Of a stretch of 64,000 bases of DNA, positions 60,475 through 64,000 are shown one piece after another. The stretch is from Diospyros lotus (lineage: Eukaryota; Streptophyta; Magnoliopsida; Ericales; Ebenaceae): assembly GCF_014633365.1 (NCBI RefSeq), contig NC_068349.1, positions 28,906,753-28,970,752 on the forward strand, given 5' to 3'. The notes under the pieces are model-generated. The model had not been told where the DNA came from. It did no database searches and worked only from the letters and a program-made list of their open reading frames with translations. How positions within the stretch are numbered: position 1 is the first letter of the stretch; each line of letters opens with the position of its first letter. The translations under genes and the position numbers were made by a program.

Positions 60475-63080
60475 TGTAACACCCGGTGTTACCGGTGTTA
60501 TGAGAATGAGAATGGAAGTGAGAAAATTTCAAAAATACCTTTGAGAATGTGAAAGATTTTGAGATTAAGGGTACCCTATGAGAGGGATATTTTGGTAATT
60601 TGGATAGTGAAGTCCAATAAAAAGGGTATTTTAATAAATTGAAAATAATTCCTATGTTAATTAAGTGAGTAAGTGAATTAAATTCCAATTTTGTATTTAT
60701 GTGGAGATATGGGATTAATAATTCATAAAAGGGGTATTTTGGTAATTTGGAGTGATTCCATAAAGGAATTTAATTATGGAAAATAGGAAAAATGTAGAAT
60801 ATGCAATTATTTGAGAAAATAATTAATTTTCCCTAAAATGATGAATTAATGTGGTAATGCCACATGGAGGGATGAGATTAGAACTTGGAAGCCAAGATTA
60901 GTGTCTTGTTGTGACACTTGGCATTTTGTGGTCCAAGTTAAATGGAGAGATTAAATTAAATGCAAAGGAAATTCAAATTAGTCTTTCAAGCATTTAATGA
61001 GAGGCATTATGGTGTTGGATTAAAAGAAAATTCAAAAAGAAATTAAATTAGTCATGCATTAATGCTTTGGAAATTATGGGATTTATTTAAATACATAAGA
61101 AAGTATTTATGTCTCTCAAATGTGATGGGATGAAAATAGTCCCATTAATTTAAATGGGAAAGAAATGAAAAATTGGAAGGATGAGATTGATTCTTGGAAT
61201 TGGAAATGATCTAAGGGCCACCATTTAGTCTTGAAAGTTGACAAGGATTGCCAACATATTAATGATTTAATTTAAAGACTAATTTTGGATGGCTAAGATT
61301 AATTCTTTGAAAGGCACATGGATTGTGTTTCCTTTTAAGGGTGGAGATAAAGTCTTGTAAAGGAAAAATAATCCAATGGTTGAAATTTAAAAAGAGGAAA
61401 TGGCATGGATTGTGTTTCCTTGTGTGGTTGGGATTTTCTCTCAAAAAGCAAATGGAAATCAAGGGCTAAGATGAAGTCTTGAAAGTGAGATTTCAAGATA
61501 AGTGTAGTATAAGTGGGAATAGAGTGCTTTAGTCTCAAATTTTTGCCATTTGAAGAGTCTTGAAGGAAGAAAGAAGAGAGATAGGAAGAAGTCTCTCATG
61601 AAAGAAATAAATGAAAAAGGAAGGAAAGAATAGAGATGAAAGGAATAATGCAAAGGTAAGATTTCTACCTTATACTATTAGAGAAAAATCCTTTTATCAT
61701 TCTTGTTTGGTGGCTTAGCTACCTTATTTTTTTAAGAGGTTTCTTGAGAAAGAGCAAAGGTTGAAGGCAATATGAAGCAAGGAGACTCTTGAAGCTTCAA
61801 AGAAAGGAATAAGGTAAGGGATGGCCCCATGGGAGGGTGGTCTTGCAATGTGTTGTAAGTATGTTTCATAAATGTATATGTTACATTTGGCATGTTCTTT
61901 TATGTTCATGAGACTTATGGCCATAGGTTAGTTTGGGAACATGGTTGAAATGGTGGGTTGATGCTTCTAACCTTGGAGGGTTGTGAGGGCAAAGAAACCT
62001 AGCCACACTTGCATGAATTTGGCATCATATAACCTTGTTATGTTCATATTTATTTTGCATTGCACCCTTATTGAGCTTAATAGCTCATGAGGTTTTTACC
62101 CTCACATGTAGGTTGTGAAAGCCTGGTAAAGTAAAGGCAATGGTGGAATGGCATGTGGAAGCATGGAAAGAAGATCCAAGAATAGTGTGTGGCATATGAA
62201 AGGCCTATGTTGTTGTGATTAGTTCATGTCTTGTAAATTATTTGGTTGTTAATGGCTTCTTAAAGCCTAAGATCATGTGTGTATTTCATATCTTGGGAGT
62301 ATTTGATTTTATTTTAAAATGAGATGTTAGCTTATGGCATGTTGAAGCCTAAGTTGTGGTGTAAGTCTCATTGTTGGGTGTGTTGTGGGAAGCAACCAAG
62401 ATGTAAAATAAAATGATTTTTTTGGAAAAATAGAGACAAAATTGGATGAAAGTGAGGTCTTTTTATTTGATTAAATTTCTGGAAAATTTGGGATTAGGAA
62501 GCCCAAATAAAAAAAAAACGGGGGGGGGGGGGGGAAGAAGTGAAAGTGGCAGTAGGGCCCAGGCAGCAGCCGCGTGGGGGCGCGCGGCCAGCGCCCAACG
62601 GGGCCTCGCCGGCCAATTTTTTTAAAAAATTGGAATTTTTGGGGCATTTCTTAATTGATTTTGGGCCTCAGAGGAATTTTCAAAATAAAGGGATTTTTCG
62701 GGCATTTTGGAGAATAATGCCGAAATTTTGAAAAATTGAAAATTTGAGTTTTTCCTCCAAAATTGGTAATCAATCAATGGATTGATTTTAATGGTGATTT
62801 ATGGAGCCCGAGAAAATTCTTGGATGGAAAAGAATTAAATGTAAATAAGAAAGTGGTGGTTGGGCATCTTCATGAGTTTTCTTTTTAACTGAATGCAGTG
62901 TGGTTGAAGCCCAATTCTGCTAAGTGAATCCTGGGGTTGAGGGAAGGGAAGGACGAGCCTAGTTCCCACCTAGGGTGTTTCGTCTTGAAACATGGTCCAC
63001 CATTCACCAAAGGCCGGGCAAGTAGACAATTCGGGTAATTGTTCACGAGTAACACCCGTAAGTGGGAGCGAGGCGTTACA
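60475..63080 (+). mobile_element. Solo LTR of a chromovirus-type element
   Basis: Starts TGTAACACCCGG, ends GAGGCGTTACA, perfect CTGTG duplication (60470-60474 and 63081-63085). The last 140 bp match, inverted, the sequence at 52388-52530. It has a TTTTTACCCTCA block (62093-62104) as in the other LTRs. A poly-G run lies at 62521-62534. 2606 bp, no coding sequence. Confidence 0.85.
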
Positions 63081-63085
63081 CTGTG

Positions 63086-63954
63086 TTTAGGACCACATGG
63101 TCCCACTGCCTCTTACCCTTTCCGATCCTCCTTTGGAAGGGCAATGACTCATGAGAAATTATTTTGTGTTTATTACATATTGTATTAGCATACATTTATT
63201 GTGTTTTCAATTTTCAATCAATTAATTTAGGGAATTTAGAGTTTCAGATTTAAGGTTTTAAATTAATTAAATGTAAGCTATAACTGCTTTGATCTTGGTC
63301 TTTTTTCTCAACAACTTGGTTGAATTTATTGAAATCAACCTATGAATATAGAAGAAGGTAAGCTGTCCAAAATGTATTCGAAACCATATGCTCAAAGAAT
63401 GATAAGAATTCCCCAAAATGTAGGCCATGAAAATTCTAAGTTGGAGCAACTATATGTATGTTTGGTGCAAGACCTATAAATATGCTTACCTGCTCAAAAC
63501 TTGATAACAGAAGTCCTCGCGGCTAACTTGATATGATTCTAATAATACATCCATCAAATATTTATTATAGATTAAATGAATACAAGAGTCTGTTTTTCTA
63601 ATTTGTTTTGTGCTATTTACCTTTTAAATCTTCTTTTCTATGAGTTTCATGTATTTGAGATGGCATTGGTTATTGGCATCTTTTGTTTTTTTTGAACTAA
63701 TCGAAAGGTCCATCTAGTGAGAAAATAATGACAATTCGGGTTGTGTTGGAAATGGAATAGTATTTTGATTTATAGCTAGTCATGTGAATAAGTAAAAGAT
63801 GCCAATGTATCCAAGATAGAATGTAATAAATAATAGTAGTCATCTTTCATCGTTGTGATTCAGTACATGTGTTAAATTTTAATTAATTTATTAAATAAAT
63901 TTTTTAATTAGCTAGAAAAAATGAACTAAAGAAATATGTTCTTGTGAAGTTGGT
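63086..63954 (+). other. Interior of the CACTA-like element
   Basis: AT-rich, no gene recognised on either strand. Confidence 0.4.
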
Positions 63955-64000
63955 TGTAACGCCCCGCTCCCACATACGTGTGTTATTCACGAATAATCAG
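63955..64000 (-). mobile_element. Start of another LTR, cut by the window end
   Basis: TGTAACGCCCCGCTCCCAC and the following GTTATTCACGAATAATC match 52388-52425 directly and the end of 60475-63080 in inverse orientation. Confidence 0.75.

Larger units (their letters stand above)
58320..63954 (+). mobile_element. CACTA-like element, left end and leader, split by an LTR
   Basis: Starts CACTACAAGAAAAGTAGTTT. A subterminal zone of GTGGCGGCCACTAAA repeats extends to about 59275. AT-rich sequence then gives way to a CT-rich leader near 59740. It is interrupted by the LTR at 60475-63080. No right terminus or transposase was found before the next LTR at 63955, so the element may extend beyond the window. 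Confidence 0.6.

Noticed and set aside
61259..61653. Overlapping minus-strand ORFs with Phe/Leu/Ser-rich products
   Set aside because: Chance frames in purine-rich LTR sequence, no start context or domain.

Overview
This window is plant nuclear DNA, almost certainly from an angiosperm. It holds a plant-specific LOB-domain gene, a plant LOG cytokinin-gene copy, a Cassandra-type TRIM, and Athila, Tat, chromovirus and Copia LTR elements, CACTA-like elements, a Helitron-like element and a MITE. No intact host gene, rRNA or functional tRNA was found. The species cannot be named from the sequence.

Layout. 1-1350: a LOB-domain gene broken by two stops and by a 5S-bearing TRIM (645-1280) with a perfect 5-bp target duplication. 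1351-4483: the 3' end of a Copia element (LTR 1952-3351) and older LTR debris. 4484-19558: an Athila-like element on the minus strand (duplication TCTAC), one LTR of which holds a solo Copia LTR (4958-6926). Between its integrase and its 3' LTR it carries host-derived sequence: an intron-less LOG copy (9970-10630) next to an unidentified cysteine-rich ORF (10934-11191) and a promoter-like stretch. 19564-22010: LTR debris and a Copia 5' remnant. 22011-36686: a Tat-lineage element on the plus strand with gag, protease, RT, two RNase H domains, integrase, a repeat block and an antisense intron-containing ORF. It is interrupted by two solo LTRs (22575-23992 and 26831-29247).

36704-49218: a Copia solo LTR, then a chromovirus-like gag element. 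Its leader holds an LTR (39193-44316) that contains a CACTA-like element (40379-43308), which in turn contains a Helitron-like element (41093-42594). The gag itself is split by an LTR (45080-48367) that contains a Copia LTR (45969-47475). 49219-52387: a second, truncated Athila-like copy on the plus strand. 52388-58319: nested LTRs with minisatellites, a 5S-derived segment and a MITE. 58320-63954: the left part of a second CACTA-like element split by an LTR (60475-63080). A further LTR starts at 63955.

Target duplications, motif order and frame continuity allow the order of insertion to be read at many junctions. All retroelement coding regions are broken by stops and frameshifts. No undescribed system can be demonstrated. 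The best candidate for something new is the Athila-like element carrying a LOG copy plus a second unidentified coding fragment.
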